Shown here: piece by piece, positions 1 to 14,977 of the stretch
How positions within the stretch are numbered: position 1 is the stretch's first letter
Layout of the letters: every line of letters starts with the position of its first letter
Assembly: GCA_027604505.1 (NCBI GenBank)
Contig: JADIIX010000019.1
Span: 49,405-113,404 of the forward strand
Reading direction: 5' to 3'
Origin: Gonapodya sp. JEL0774
Taxonomy: Eukaryota; Monoblepharomycota; Monoblepharidomycetes; Monoblepharidales; Gonapodyaceae
Length of the DNA: 64,000 nt
Program-made: the position numbers and the translations under genes
Notes under the pieces: generated by a model
Database searches by the model: none
Told to the model about the DNA's origin: nothing
Seen by the model: the letters and a program-made list of their open reading frames with translations, nothing else

Positions 1-968
1 ACACGTGAAGCAAACAGGGGACATTAGGGCGTGTATTCTTGTGGACGAGGGTAGTATTGCCAAGGGAATCCGACGAATTGTCGCGGTAACTGGCGAGGAA
101 GCATTTACTGTGAGTGTAACCTATGTCTGCATTTGGTATTCAATTCTCACACCGGTAATTCGAGCAGCTCCAGCGAAACGCGACGGAGATCCAAGGCAAG
201 TTGACTGGTCTGAGTGCTCTTCAAGGATCGGAACTGGAAACTGCTCTAAAGAAATTTGGGAAGGTGCGTTCGATATATGTTGGATGTTCAAGGATATCCT
301 GAAGCGCTGGCTGGATTTGTGTAGGATTTGGATGCTACTCCATTACCCTTGGTTCAAAAGATTGTTTTCCGAGAAGAATATAATGGCATCAAAAAGGCGT
401 TTGGGGACTCAGATCGGGCTCGGAAAGCAACCATTGCGAAAGAGGTCTGTGCAAGATTATCCCCATTGCTTCCTTTTTAAACACTCATTCATGAAATCTC
501 AGACCACAGAATTCGTGAAGACATTCTTCTTGGACCCCAAAAACACGGTGCTTGTGTCTATTGTCGACGTGGGCGGTGAGGCAAAGGTGAGAGAGGTTGT
601 TGACTTGCAGTCAAATACACATTGGATAGTCATATTTCGTAATGAAGGCACTTGCCCAAGCTGTCACTCAGTTGAAGTCAAGCTCGGGCAAGGCAGCTCT
701 CCTCTTTTCGGTGGACCAAAAGAAGGGGGAAGTCATCTACCAGGGTGCGGTGTCTCCTGACGTCATCAAAAAATTCGCTGTTTCGGAGTGGCTTCAAGTG
801 GTGGACCAAATTATAGACGGAAAATCGGGTGGGAAGGATGAGGCGGCCCAGGGTGTTGGTAAAGGCATTGGGAACCTTGATAAGGCAATGAAGGCCGCTG
901 AACAGTTTGCAAAAACAGCACTGTTGGTTGCAAACAGTGGTGAAAGCTCCCAATCCCGGTCAAATTAG
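1..968 (+). CDS. ALA1: Alanyl-tRNA synthetase, 3' end (partial)
   Basis: Class II aminoacyl-tRNA synthetase that charges tRNA-Ala; only the C-terminal part lies in the window. The first exon reads IRRIVAVTGEEAF, the signature where the editing domain ends. Later exons carry a helical linker (GSELETALKKFGK), a segment ending TFFLDPKNTVLVSIVDVGGEAK, and the DHHA1/C-Ala domain (MKALAQAVTQLKSSSGKAALLFSV), finishing with the family-typical Gly-rich stretch GKSGGKDEAAQGVGKG. At least five exons are visible. Introns begin at about 110, 253, 446 and 588; the one at 588-629 must be removed because an in-frame TAG sits at its 3' edge. The stop is TAG at 966-968. The gene is convergent with BRX1, whose stop lies only 49 bases away. 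The symbol is the fungal name for the cytosolic/mitochondrial enzyme; localisation cannot be judged without the N-terminus. Confidence 0.93.
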
Positions 969-1017
969 CTAATATGTAATTCAGCATGTGGATCGAATTA
1001 ATGAGCTAAACATATCT

Positions 1018-2689
1018 TCATGAAAACACATGTTTGCGCTCCTCCTGGTCATCGGCAACACCAGCGACTGCAGCAAGCTTGCCGGACCGCAGCTCCTCCG
1101 CAACTTTCCTGTTACTGTAGCGGTGGCCAGCATTCCCGTTGATCGAACGGCGGATCTATTGACCAACAAGAATTCGTGCACAAAAATGAATCACGAGAAC
1201 CAGACCAAACAGTTGGTGCAACACACCTGTCCGGGCGTCACAAAGGTAGAATTCTCGTACAGGGTGGAGCCACAAAAGCTGCCGTCAAAAATACGGACGA
1301 TATCCAGGACAAAGCGCGGACCAATCTCTACTAGCGAAAGAGGGTCTTGTCCAGGCGGAACTGGTGAATCTTTTTCGACAATCTGCGGCGCAGCTTGCGA
1401 CGTTCATAAGTAACCACACGATCAATTATGCTGCTTTCCTTACTTGGTAATTTCTAAACCAAATCTTCCCATCAACAATGGAGAACGAGAGAACATGGTC
1501 GATGAAAGGTTTGATCCTCCGGGACGTGCGAGGTGTCGCAAAGATCTTTGTCGTCAAAAGAAGCATGTTCTGAGAAAAATTAAATCACGAATCATGCTAT
1601 TGTATGCCTACTTGTGTGAAGAGTTCCTTGAGAAGTTCAAGGTGCGGGTGGTTGTCGAAATGTTTATCGAAGGAGACAATGGAGCGAGAACCTTTCAAGC
1701 AGTTGCCGGTAAGTCGAAGTTCATCCATCGTGTGAACTGAAAGAAACAATACAGTTAGCGATTGGCCAGAAAGAGGAGCTCATAAGCAATCCGCGTTCCG
1801 ATGATGTGCGGATTGAGCAGCAACGATTGTTCGCCGAACTAATCCGCAGCGAGGATTCCAAAGCACGTCCAGAGTTCAGGTTCATAATGCAAGGTTGTCT
1901 GCGCAGTCCGTAGCAATATGGATTCCGAGTTCTGGTAGAATGAAGAAAACAGCTCACCATTCTGAACAAAGAACTTCACGGACGGACCATTAGGGGTTTT
2001 GGACATCCACATGTAAAGGTCCGTTCCTCTCCTACATTCCAGAAATATCGCATTGTTACAATTCGCCAGCTCTGCAACCTCATTCAGAATGTAGAGATCC
2101 GACTTCTGTTCCAGTTTGGATTCCTTCTTCGAATGCGGCAGAAGGCAGTTAAGGTCATTCAGCAGATGGCGATAACTTTCATCGAGAAACACGTGCACCC
2201 GATTGCATAGAGATTGTCAGAATTCTATCAGAAGTTGCACTTTGTAAGGTAAGGTGTAACCAACCGGTGGATGATTCCCCGAGAAGAGAGCAGCAACACC
2301 CGTTGTCGGTTTTCTGAAAGCTTTTCATCGACACCTGCTTTCTCACTTGCACTCTTATGTCGATCTTTAAAAGACATATCGCGTTTCTCCTCTTCAGGTG
2401 CTTCTAACGTTTCTGCCTTGACCAAGAGAGCTTTACGACCTGACAGTCCGCCTTTCCCTACTCCTTTCACAGATTGTTCAATACTGCGCATCTCATCATC
2501 AGAGTCTATAGCATCTAGCTCGTTATCGCTGTCCATGTCCCCTTCGTCGTCCGAGTCATCCTCAAAATTGTCAGAGTCAGAATCAGCTCTCCCGGTATCA
2601 GCAACGACAAGTTCTCGATGTCGATTCTCAAGCACTGCATCAGCATCCTCGTTTTTAGTGATTGTACGTTGTTTTCTTGATGGTCGCAT
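1018..2689 (-). CDS. BRX1: Ribosome biogenesis protein BRX1 (Brix domain)
   Basis: Nucleolar Brix-domain protein needed for 60S subunit assembly, binding pre-rRNA. It starts at 2689 (MRPSRKQRTITKNEDAD) with a long acidic N-terminal region rich in DSD/DDE, then RQRVLLLSSRGI, the Brix signature. The next exon gives LPHSKKESKL, LNEVAELANCNNAIFLECRR and SKTPNGPSVKFFVQN. A ~225-nt intron, long for this window, separates this from an exon reading VHTMDELRLTGNCLKGSR and HPHLELLKELFTQ. Then come RIKPFIDHVLSFSIVDGKIWFRNYQ, IGPRFVLDIVRIFDGSFCGSTLYEN and a basic tail (GNAGHRYSNRKVAEELRSGK) ending at TGA, complement of 1018-1020. Six exons were inferred. It is divergent from TOP1, sharing a 481-bp intergenic region, and convergent with the AlaRS gene. 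Confidence 0.93.
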
Positions 2690-3170
2690 GGCTCCAGATA
2701 ACCTACAGAAGAAAAAATATATACTTTATCCGCACAAAGAATGCCGGCAGGCACGCTTAGAGCTCCCATATATTGAAAAACGCGTTTCACAAGAGACGCT
2801 ATGGTAACGCGGCCTCCGGCCTCCGCGCTACCAACATTACTGCCTGGGAGCGATACCCCGTTCACTATACCGACCGTCTGATGATCCCATTTTGGCTGTA
2901 TAGTATACATTGGGGGGTTCGGTACTACGCACGCGCCAGGTGCAATGCAAGATGCAGATGCGCCAGCCCGATATCAATAAAGTATCTTGCAAGCACTCGT
3001 ACAGCTCTGCCGCAGCAGACTAGCCCGCAACATTGGCAAAGTGATTGCGACTGCACGGACGCCAGAACAGACTCTGACTGGTTAGCATTCAAACCGCAAG
3101 ACAAACCGCAAGGCAACAATCTCTACTTCTTATCCAGACGCGTCCCAAACTTACACGTACAGTAGCGGTG
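2690..3170. promoter_or_regulatory. Shared intergenic promoter region of BRX1 and TOP1
   Basis: This 481-bp gap separates the divergent start codons of BRX1 and TOP1 and holds no coding exon I can support. It contains an imperfect inverted repeat at 2803-2832 and two ACGCGT words (about 2780 and 3138), identical to the MluI cell-cycle box known from yeast G1/S promoters. Whether these are functional here is inference. The ORFs in this stretch have no recognisable protein signature. Confidence 0.5.
2803..2832. repeat. Imperfect inverted repeat in the BRX1/TOP1 promoter
   Basis: Arms GGTAACGCGG (2803-2812) and CCGCGCTACC (2823-2832) are complementary at 9 of 10 positions, around the spacer CCTCCGGCCT. 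It lies about 115 bp upstream of the BRX1 start. It may be a dimeric protein-binding site or a small hairpin; no function is shown. Confidence 0.5.
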
Positions 3171-6100
3171 ATGGAAGGAGGTGCCTCTCTCACCAACGGA
3201 GGCGGAAACGACGCCGAACACTCTGCCGCCGCAAAGCCCTTGAAGCGCAAGGCAAACTACACTTCAGACTCGGAATCTTCAGATGATGTGCCCCTGAAAG
3301 TGAGGAAAACTTAGCCTTAGGCTGTTCGCATCGTGGTAGAGCGTGGTCTGAATGACGTCCTTGACGAAGGAACGAGCTGGGGCAAAGGCAATGGACTCCA
3401 AGAGGAAGCCGAAAACTAAGGTTATGGGGGTAGGAGCTAATGGTGCTAGCAAGGTATGTTACTGTTTATCCAGCATCCAGAAAATCTTTCGTGATCTCAA
3501 TTCCAAGGTTATATCATCAACTATTGTTCCTACCGTTCAACAATTGCTTGGAACGAACTTCATGGCTCGCTCTTTGTAATTCCTGGTTCTCACCGCATTT
3601 GAAGTCTTCTTTTGTGAAATCGAACGTTTCAAAGAAGGTCAAGCGAGAGGAGTCTTCTGACGAAGAGTTCTCATCCACCGTTTCCGACGAAGCCTCCGGC
3701 GACAGCGCATCCCCGTCCGAATCAGACAGCGAAGGATACTCTGATGCCAACTCTGATGCTCCTCTGGTGCGTTCTCACTTGTACCGTCACTACTGGGAGA
3801 TTCTTAGTTTCTGTTTTCTGCTTGACAGACAAGGAAGGCGACTGTATTGAAATCAAGAACAACAGGGAATGGAAAAGCAGGTGCTGAGAAGGATGTTGCA
3901 ACGAAGGTGAGCCAGCTTATATTAGTCACACTCTGCGCTCCCACCCCACCCCACTAATTCTCTTTGACACATTGGAAGGCTGTGACCAAACGCAAGCGTG
4001 AGGACGAAGATACCCCATCTTCGAAGGTGAAAGGAGAGCCCTCAAGGAAAGTGAAAACGGAGGCCAAGAGCTCAAAGATGGCGGTGAAGAAAATAAGACC
4101 TTCCGGCGAAGACGATGACTCTGACGCGTCGGACCGACCGCGTGCCAAGTCGACTCCTAAACATCGAAACAATAAGAAAGTCAAGGAGGACCCAGACAAT
4201 TCTGCTCCCAGCACACCTCAAAAGAAAGGACGGGCGAAGAAAGGAGAAGACGATGAAGAGGTGGATGAGCAGTACAAGTGGTGGCTTGAAAATCAGGGAG
4301 ATACGAGTGAGAAATGGAAGACTTTGGAACACTGCGGGGTTGTTTTCCCCCCTCCTTACAAACCTATTGGTGTGAGAATGAAGTACGATGGTGAGTTAGT
4401 GGTTCGGTCATGCCACTCTGTTCGCAGTCCGGCCTTGTTGTTCGTCTTGACAGTTGTCTCGATTCTTGCTGTCCACATAACGTTGTACCTCTGCATTAGG
4501 CAAAGAGATAACACTCGATCCCGAATCGGAAGAGGTCGCGGGGTTCTACGCCCAATTGATCGGTACTGAATGGGTTGAGAATCCCATTTTCCGAAAGAAC
4601 TTCTTTGAAGACTGGATGGCTGTCCTTGCCAAAAGCAACAAAGTGCGTGATGCTGTGACACATCTGCGGATGTGTAATGTATTTGTCAGACGGGTTTCTT
4701 ACTCGAGCTCTAGTCACACCCAATTAAATCCCTCGAAAAATGCGACTTCAGCCCCATTACCGAATACTATGCACGCCAAAGGGAAGAGAGAAAAAATATG
4801 ACCAAAGAGCAAAAGGAAGCCGCCAAGGCGGAGAAGAAGGCACTTGAGGACAAGTTCGGATGGGCAACTATCGACGGTCGAAAGGAGAAAATCGGGAACT
4901 TTCGAATTGAGCCGCCAGGCTTGTTTAGAGGTCGCGGAGCCCACCCAAAGGCCGGGAGATTGAAGGTATTCCTGGTGGATCAGTTTGCAAGGAAGTTTTC
5001 ACATCACCGTCTCTATCGTTGACAGAAACGAGTCATGGCAGAACAAGTGATCATCAATATTGGCGCGGATGCTAAAGTACCAGAGCCACCGGCCGGTCAT
5101 CACTGGGGAGACGTGGTTCACGACAACACTGTTACTTGGCTTGCTTATTGGAAGGAGAATGTTAACGACGCTTTCAAGTATGTTTTCTTCGCTGCCGGAT
5201 CCAGTTTGAAGGGTCAAAGTGACCTCAAGAAATTCGAAAAGGCCAGAGATCTCAAGGTTTGTACATCGTCGTTTATCTTGCAATCTGGTGTTACCTACAA
5301 CGCTACAAAATCAACTCTCAGAAACATGTTCACAGAATCCGAAAGGATTATCAAGCAGGACTGAAAGATGAGCTTATGGCCACTCGGCAAAGATCAACTG
5401 CAATGTATTTTATAGACCGACTGGCACTTCGTGCGGGCAATGAGAAAGGCGAAGACGAGGCCGACACAGTCGGATGCTGCTCATTACGATTCGAGCACGT
5501 CACGTTAGCCCCTCCGAATAAAGTTATCTTCGATTTCCTGGGGAAGGACAGTATCAGGTACTACAACGAGGTGGAAGTGGAGGAGCAAGTCTTTAAGAAT
5601 CTGAAGATTTTTAAGAAACCACCGAAGAAAGAAGGAGACCCTTTGTTTGATCGACTAGACGTAAGCTTGAGTGTTCCCCGGTTTAAGTACTTTGTTATCG
5701 ACTTGCTCGGTGGCTCCTTTTCAGACATCGATATTGAATAGACATCTACAAGGCTACCAAAAAAGTTTAACTGCAAAAGTATTTCGAACGTATAATGCCA
5801 GCTTTACTTTCCAAGAGGAGCTTCGGAAAACACCGAAAGACGGCACTGTGGCAGAAAAGCTGCTGGCCTATAATAGAGCCAACCGCGAAGTTGCGATTCT
5901 GTGCAACCATCAGAGAACAATACCGAAGGCGCATGGTAATCAGATGGAAAAGCTGAAGTACAAGGTGAGACAATCTCAGATTAAATAGAACAGCGGCAAA
6001 TAATCATCTTGTCTTTTTAAATTCAAGGTCCGTGCCCTGAAGTACGAGCTTAGGAAGATTCGCGAACAAATATTGGATCTAGATCCAAAGAAGAAGAAGA

Positions 6101-6759
6101 AGTCCCAGTATACCGAGGTAAGTTGAGTTGCAAGGCAGTTTGATTTGGCCAAGTCATTCTTTCAATTTCGGTTTGTTTCATAAAGGAGGAGTCTGACCTG
6201 GACGAGGATTGGATTACGCAGCACGAGAAAAATCTTGAGGAACAGGAAAAGGAGAAGTTGGCCAAGAAATTGGACAGAGAGAACGAGAAGAGGAGGGAGC
6301 AAGGAGAGAAACCGCTTACTATGAAGGATATGGAACCGCCTATGAAGAAGACCCCTTCTCTTGAACGACTTGAGGAGATGTTTGAGAAAATGAAAGAGAA
6401 GATTAGTGCTCAGAAGCTTGCGATGGTCGATAAGGTCAGTTAGATTTGTCGTGGATTGTCACCATTGGGACAATATGTGTGCCTTGGGCTTTTCAGATTT
6501 TTGAACACCACTGACCTCCATAGGACGAAAACAAGACGACGGCCCTTGGAACTTCTAAGATCAACTACATCGATCCCCGTATATCCGTGATGTGGTGCAA
6601 GAAATACGATGTACCACTTGAGAAGGTTTTCAACAAGAGTCTGTTGAGCAAGTTTAAGTGGGCCATGGAGACACCGTGGGTTGATTTATTGTTGCAAACT
6701 TTTGAATTGTAATACTCATCTGATCGCTTTCCCAACACAGCGCTGAATGGGAATTCTAA
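3171..6759 (+). CDS. TOP1: DNA topoisomerase I (type IB)
   Basis: Nuclear enzyme that relaxes supercoils by a transient 3'-phosphotyrosyl link. The start ATG at 3171 gives [15 protein letters not shown] long, highly charged disordered N-terminus (Ser/Asp/Lys-rich, about 3171-4240) is followed by the core: [42 protein letters not shown], then [15 protein letters not shown] and [19 protein letters not shown]. Next come [34 protein letters not shown] and the catalytic core segments with [28 protein letters not shown] and TVGCCSLR. The linker coiled coil lies around 6180-6430. The C-terminal domain holds [10 protein letters not shown], whose Tyr is the active-site nucleophile, and ends AEWEF-stop at 6757-6759. 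About a dozen short introns are inferred. All landmark motifs are present. PLK follows on the same strand 73 bases downstream. Confidence 0.95.
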
Positions 6760-6832
6760 ATATACACTACACAAATGTATTAGTCGATTAATATGCATTT
6801 ACCACTTTAGACCGTTGTTTCGCCAGATACGG

Positions 6833-10043
<3,211 letters not shown>

Positions 10044-10148
10044 CCGACAAGAACTTTTAGCCAGTGTAGATCCTGATTTCCAGAGATACTGGATTGAAGT
10101 TTGTCAATTCCTTCATCACAGTAGAGTATCATCATTTACTGGATATGG

Positions 10149-11735
10149 ATGTGTATCATGTTGATGTTGCCTATGGTTCAGTGGTTGAGTAATTTTTGGA
10201 ATTTCACAACGGGTACATCTCCAGCACAGTCAATGCCTCTTCGGCGAATTCAACTGGACACACGTCTTGAAGGACTGAGACAGGGAGATGCCAGAAACCT
10301 CCCTCCATTACGCCAGACTGGAGGGGGAAACAAGGCCAGTGCTTCGCTGTTACAGCTACCTTCATTCTCTGCTCAGTTCGGACTCGGAGGCAACATGAAG
10401 CCTCGCATCGTAGACTTCAGCGAGACTGCGGCAGTACAGCCAGCTCCTCGTGGCGTTCCCAATCCGACGGAGAAAGCTCGCAGGAGGAACGGTGTGCACA
10501 CGACTTCGAGTATTCACAGTGAAGCAGCGAATACCGGTGTAAAAGCCGACGCACCGCTTCTTCCTTTCCGCTCTCGCTTGCGTGATGCACCAGGTGGCCC
10601 ATTTCCTTCTTTACGACGGACCTTACGTTCGCAACCAATCCCCCCTTCTCATGCACAACCTCTCCCTGTACCACCTGAGCCCCAAAAGAAACTCAAATTT
10701 GCTCTGGACTCCAAACGGCCGACTGAGGATCCGGACTTTGATTCAAAGACTTTTCTGGGGAAGCGAAAGAGACAAGAGGAACGCGATCATGGTGGCGCAG
10801 GTTACGAAAGCGGTCACAATTCTGAGACGGACAATGGCGAACGGAGGAAGCTTAGACCACGAAGGACACCTACGGAGAAGACGCGGTCGCGGGAGCGAGG
10901 TGAGTATGTGAAAGCGTGAAAGAATCCACACCTGACCAATTATCAATGGTTATTTCAGAGATTCTGTTTCAGCTCATTCGCCCCGAATGTCTTCTTTATG
11001 TCGAGAATGATGAGGTCTCCGTCCGTGGATGCACAGCAATTCTTTTGCCCCCAGCAGTAGCTGGTGGACAATCCCTTCCAGTACCAGTTCCACTTCCCCC
11101 TCCCAAACATCCTGATAATGTCGCAAATATCCCTATGTTCAGAGTGTTAGAGTTCCCGGATATGTATGTGGGCAGGGGTAAGAGGAATTTTTCGGTCGCG
11201 TTGAATGGCGATGTGAGTGTTTGTGGCTTGGTTATTCACGATGGGTACAGCTGATTCGCAATCCTTACCATCCTTCGCTGACACGTAGGAGGAAGATACG
11301 TCTGATGAAGCTTACGAATTACGCCATCGCCGATATGAGAGGGAAGAAAAGAGATTAAAGAACCGTGAAGTGGAAGTATATCGCTATGAGCTTCACAAAC
11401 GACGTGAAGCAGAGGAAGCGAGGCGGCAACAAGAGATCTCAAGAAAGCTTGTCGCAGGTGGTCGGCCATGGGGTGGTGGAGGTGGTATTGTTGGGACGTC
11501 AAGTGTCACGCTTGCAGATGATGACGAAGGTCGTGTAAAGCCCCCAAAGCGCCCAGGGAGTGCCGAGTTGGTACTGGCTTCTTCGTCAGTAGAGAATACC
11601 ACGTCGCAAGTCTCCACTACGGGTATTCCTTTGGTGTCTCGGCGCGTGACAGACAGTCGAGCACGAGACGATCGGGACTTCGTTGGGAGGAATACTCGAT
11701 CTGGCGCCAAGTATCGAGCGGGCAGGACCCTGTAA
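10149..11735 (+). CDS. PEHE-domain protein (MSL1/KANSL1-like)
   Basis: Candidate chromatin protein. The ATG at 10149 gives a short hydrophobic leader; the ATG at 10233 (MPLRRIQLDTRLEG) is in the same frame and more credible. A Pro/Arg-rich disordered region with basic clusters (GKRKRQEERDH, RRKLRPRRTP) is spliced at about 10900 to EILFQLIRPECLLYVEND. The next part contains IPMFRVLEF. It is spliced at about 11211 to EEDTSDEAYELRHRRYERE followed by a Lys/Arg-rich helix. This layout, a short hydrophobic Pro/Phe motif, then an acidic D-E-A-Y segment, then a basic helix, is that of the PEHE domain. That domain lets MSL1 and NSL1 bind the MOF/KAT8 acetyltransferase. It ends GRNTRSGAKYRAGRTL-stop at 11733-11735. 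Assignment rests on domain pattern only; orthology to MSL1 versus KANSL1 is open. Confidence 0.7.
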
Positions 11736-11807
11736 ATTGATTCAGCAGGATCATGTAGTGGCAATTGGGGCATTTTCTCTTTACTCTTTTGTACTTTGCT
11801 GTATTGA

Positions 11808-14800
11808 TTACAAAGCCCTCCTTTTGATTTTTCTCCGTGCATTGAAGAATGTGACCGCGCTGGGCTCGGCTTCCTCCAAATTCATTTTCTGAAGGTGCAT
11901 TCCATCCAGGAAAATCAGAACACAAGGGAGATTGGGAATGGAGACCACAATCGTACCTGCAATTGCATTATCTCAAACTTCTCAGCGACATCCATCAGGT
12001 CCTAAAGCAATATTCACTTTTCAGTTTAACCTTGTTGTTTTTCATTGGAGTGTCCAACTACTCACATCCTCACCCGCTCGGCCAACACCTCCAGCTGTCA
12101 CGCCATAAGTAAGGGCGTAGTGTTGCTCAAAATCTTGTATAAGTTTTCTCCTGCACTGATCTACTAATCGGTCGCAGTATTCGACTTCTCCTCGAGCTGT
12201 GCGAAGGGTGGCATAGCGGTCGCGGTACTGTGCTTTCAGGAACTTCAAGCGATCAAGCTGGCTGTGTTCTTCTTCGTCAATAATCCGATCACCAGTTTCT
12301 TTGGGATTTTGATAGGTGGGTAGGCTCAGCAGAACAGAGAACAGGAATAAAATGGAACTAAAAGTACCACCTGCAGCTAGCGTATTCCGCTCCTGGGCTT
12401 TCCTCCCTAGAATTTCCTTCACTTCGTCGATTTCATATTTGGATTCATTCACAGCCTCGGCTGCTTCCTTTGCGATTCGACGCTTTTCGCGTAAAGCAGC
12501 TTTGTTGCATGATGCAAAGTCACAACAAGTGTTCCAAACAAGTTTTCACAACTCGTTCGCAGCGCACTTACCTTTATTCTCACTCAGAATTTTGCTCATT
12601 TCGGCACCCTTGATCCTTTTATAGGCTTCGAACTCTTCCGATCGCGGAGGTGGCGCGAAGTTGGCAGCTGGATCCAGTGCGCTCACCCGAGGTGAGCTTG
12701 TGCTGCTCTTTATTGGCAAAGGTGGCAGAATTGGTGATGAAGGAACGCCATCGGTTTGCGTGCTATTTCTAGGAGAAATCGGAATATGCTGGCGGACAGG
12801 ACCCATTAAAGCACTCTCCTGCCAAGTTGGAGTTAATCTCAGTACTTACACCGTCTTCCATCTTTACGGATGCGGTTTCAAAAGACAACACGGGCACGTC
12901 ACTCAATGAATGTTTTGCCTGAGAATCTGCCAGGCCGTTCATACTCCCGAACTTTTTCTCGCTTTTGACAGGTGGCTTCTTTTTGTTCTTGTCAGATCCT
13001 TTGATTTCTTTCAGTCCAATCTTTGAGGGTTGTGGCCGGGCGCTCGATGGTACCTTTACCGTCAGTTCAGTGTTGGCGCACGATTTAAATTTGTAACCGT
13101 GCCCTTACCAAGCCAATAGCAAACCCCCCTTCGAGTTCCCCAACGCCTTCTTCTTTTTCCAAGTCAACGATCCCCGTTTTGATCCCTCCATTCTCATTAC
13201 CTCCTGTACTGAGCGATGCGGAGGATGACTTTTCCATTGCGGTTATCTGGGTTGCTGAGGGCAACAGAGCGCCACCTGATATGCGCCCCTCTCTTGCTGC
13301 CCGCTTGAGATCTTCTAATTCGACCTCTATACACTTGTAAAGATTGCGGAACTGAGCAAAACTTTCTCTGATCTGCCTTAGACTGGAGATCTGTTGATTG
13401 CCACGAGTTATCCCCACCCAGAAAGAATATGCGTCAAGTGCCCTCACTTCGAGATCTTCATTGTCGTGGTCCAAATAATTCTTGACTTGCTTTTGCAGTT
13501 CGTACTTTTGACTTTCGGTCAGCGGTTCGTACTGTACATGACTCCGGTTTGCAAGCGTATCGTGCATCGAAAGTTCCTGCCTCAAATCCTTTACTTCTTT
13601 CTCGTACTTCTTTATAAGCGCCATAGGATCAGATTGAATGTTGACCGTAGGGGTATTGGTGACACACATCATGCGGCTTGCAAAGCGGAGTGTTGAGATA
13701 GTTTCTTCAATGTGCAAACGTTCGCCCCAGATGCAAGCGCTTCCATAAAAATCAATCACAATGGGCAATGTTGTAGAATCTCTGTCACCTTCATTTGCGG
13801 GAGAATTCTTACATGACAAGGGTGGTGCAGTTCCCTCCTAGAGAATCCCGAAGCACGTTCGTCAGTTTAGACTGCCGATACGGAATGTGCTCCCTCCTTT
13901 TATCGGCAAGCGCAATCACAACTTGCTCTAAGAAGGTCAAACTCTTGTTTATGTACATTGCTTCTCTGAGAGAAGTACCGGAAGTCTGAGTCTTAGAAAT
14001 CCGCTCAGAACCTGCAAGGTCCACCAAATTGAGTTTTGAGTAAAGAACTTCCTCGGAGTTCTCTTGGCGAGAGCGTGCCTCGAGATAAATAGTGAAGATG
14101 CAATGAGAGCTATGCAGAAATGAGAGTGACTGACGTATGGTGGAAATGAGAACAATAAACTTACCGCGAAGAAGTTCTATTCATCTGGTGCTCAGAGATG
14201 GACTTGTTTGTTTCACCCTCGAACAAGTAATTGAGCGCATCCTCTTCGTTATTCGCTATTAGAAGGTTCAACCCTCTGACAGACGAACCCCCATTCTTAT
14301 CGTCAACAACAATGAGTGGCCCCGTGCTCTCCTCGGCACCATCCACAGTAGTGAGGAGATCCACAACTTGCTCCTGGTGACTTTTTCGGTTATCGATACT
14401 ATATTGATCCACACGTTTTTGACCCAACCCACCTGATAAATCTCGAGATACGAGATTCGAGCAGTCACTGCGAGTTGTGGTTTCTCCGAGATGTCTTTAA
14501 AAATCTGCGATATGACCCGTGGTATCAAACCACGATGTTTATAATTCTCAGTTGCGCCGGTAATGGTGAACGTCTTGCCGGCGCCAGTTTGCCCGTATGC
14601 CATGATTGTGCCTTCATCAGAACGTCACGCGAGATGCAATTGAACTGCGAGCAGTTTGACAACGTAAAGCGCCGGATATTCATACCGTTCAGACCCTGAA
14701 ACATGCCTTTGACAATGGGGGCAGCACACTCGTCGTACAAAGCCTCCTGACCAATATTATGCATGGTACTGTCGAAGTGAAAGTCCCAATCCTCCAACTG

Positions 14801-14977
14801 ATTGTTGATATGCCCACGTTCGCCTGTGGGGTCCTTTGGTAAGTGAATTCTCACAGACTTCCCATCTGGTTGCATTTTGATCACATCAATGGCAAAATTG
14901 TTTGTTGGACGTGTCCTAAGTACCACTCTGACGTTACGCGATTGCGCAGGTGATACTCCGTGGGACACTGCATTCAT
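11808..14977 (-). CDS. Kinesin-9 family motor (KIF9-type)
   Basis: Microtubule motor of the axonemal central pair in flagellates (Chlamydomonas KLP1 is of this family). ATG at 14977 gives MNAVSHGVSPAQSRNVRVVLRTRP. The motor domain holds EDWDFHFDSTMHNIGQE, the P-loop GQTGAGKTFTITGATENYKH, RISYLEIYQ, the switch I region ending RTSSR, and switch II VDLAGSERISKT. It continues with INKSLTFLEQVVIAL, HIPYRQSKLTNVLRDSLGGN and ETISTLRFASRM. Behind the motor, the KIF9-specific block reads KYEKEVKDLRQELSMHDTLANRSHVQYEPL and LRQIRESFAQFR. The C-terminal half matches the KIF9 tail with EAYKRIKGAEMSKILSENK, a coiled coil around 12050-12450, and a last exon resembling the human terminus (AVTFFNARRKIKRRAL-stop, 11808). 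The match to human KIF9 runs from motor to tail, so the assignment is firm and points to a flagellated organism. Confidence 0.93.

Noticed and set aside
1030-1740. Plus-strand ORFs of 127 and 98 codons after the AlaRS gene
   Set aside because: They are antisense shadows of BRX1 exons; the minus strand gives conserved Brix motifs such as WFRNYQ and GNCLKGSR in the same place.
2271-2807. Ser-rich 178-codon plus-strand ORF
   Set aside because: Mirror of the acidic Asp/Ser-rich first exon of BRX1; no start context or homology.
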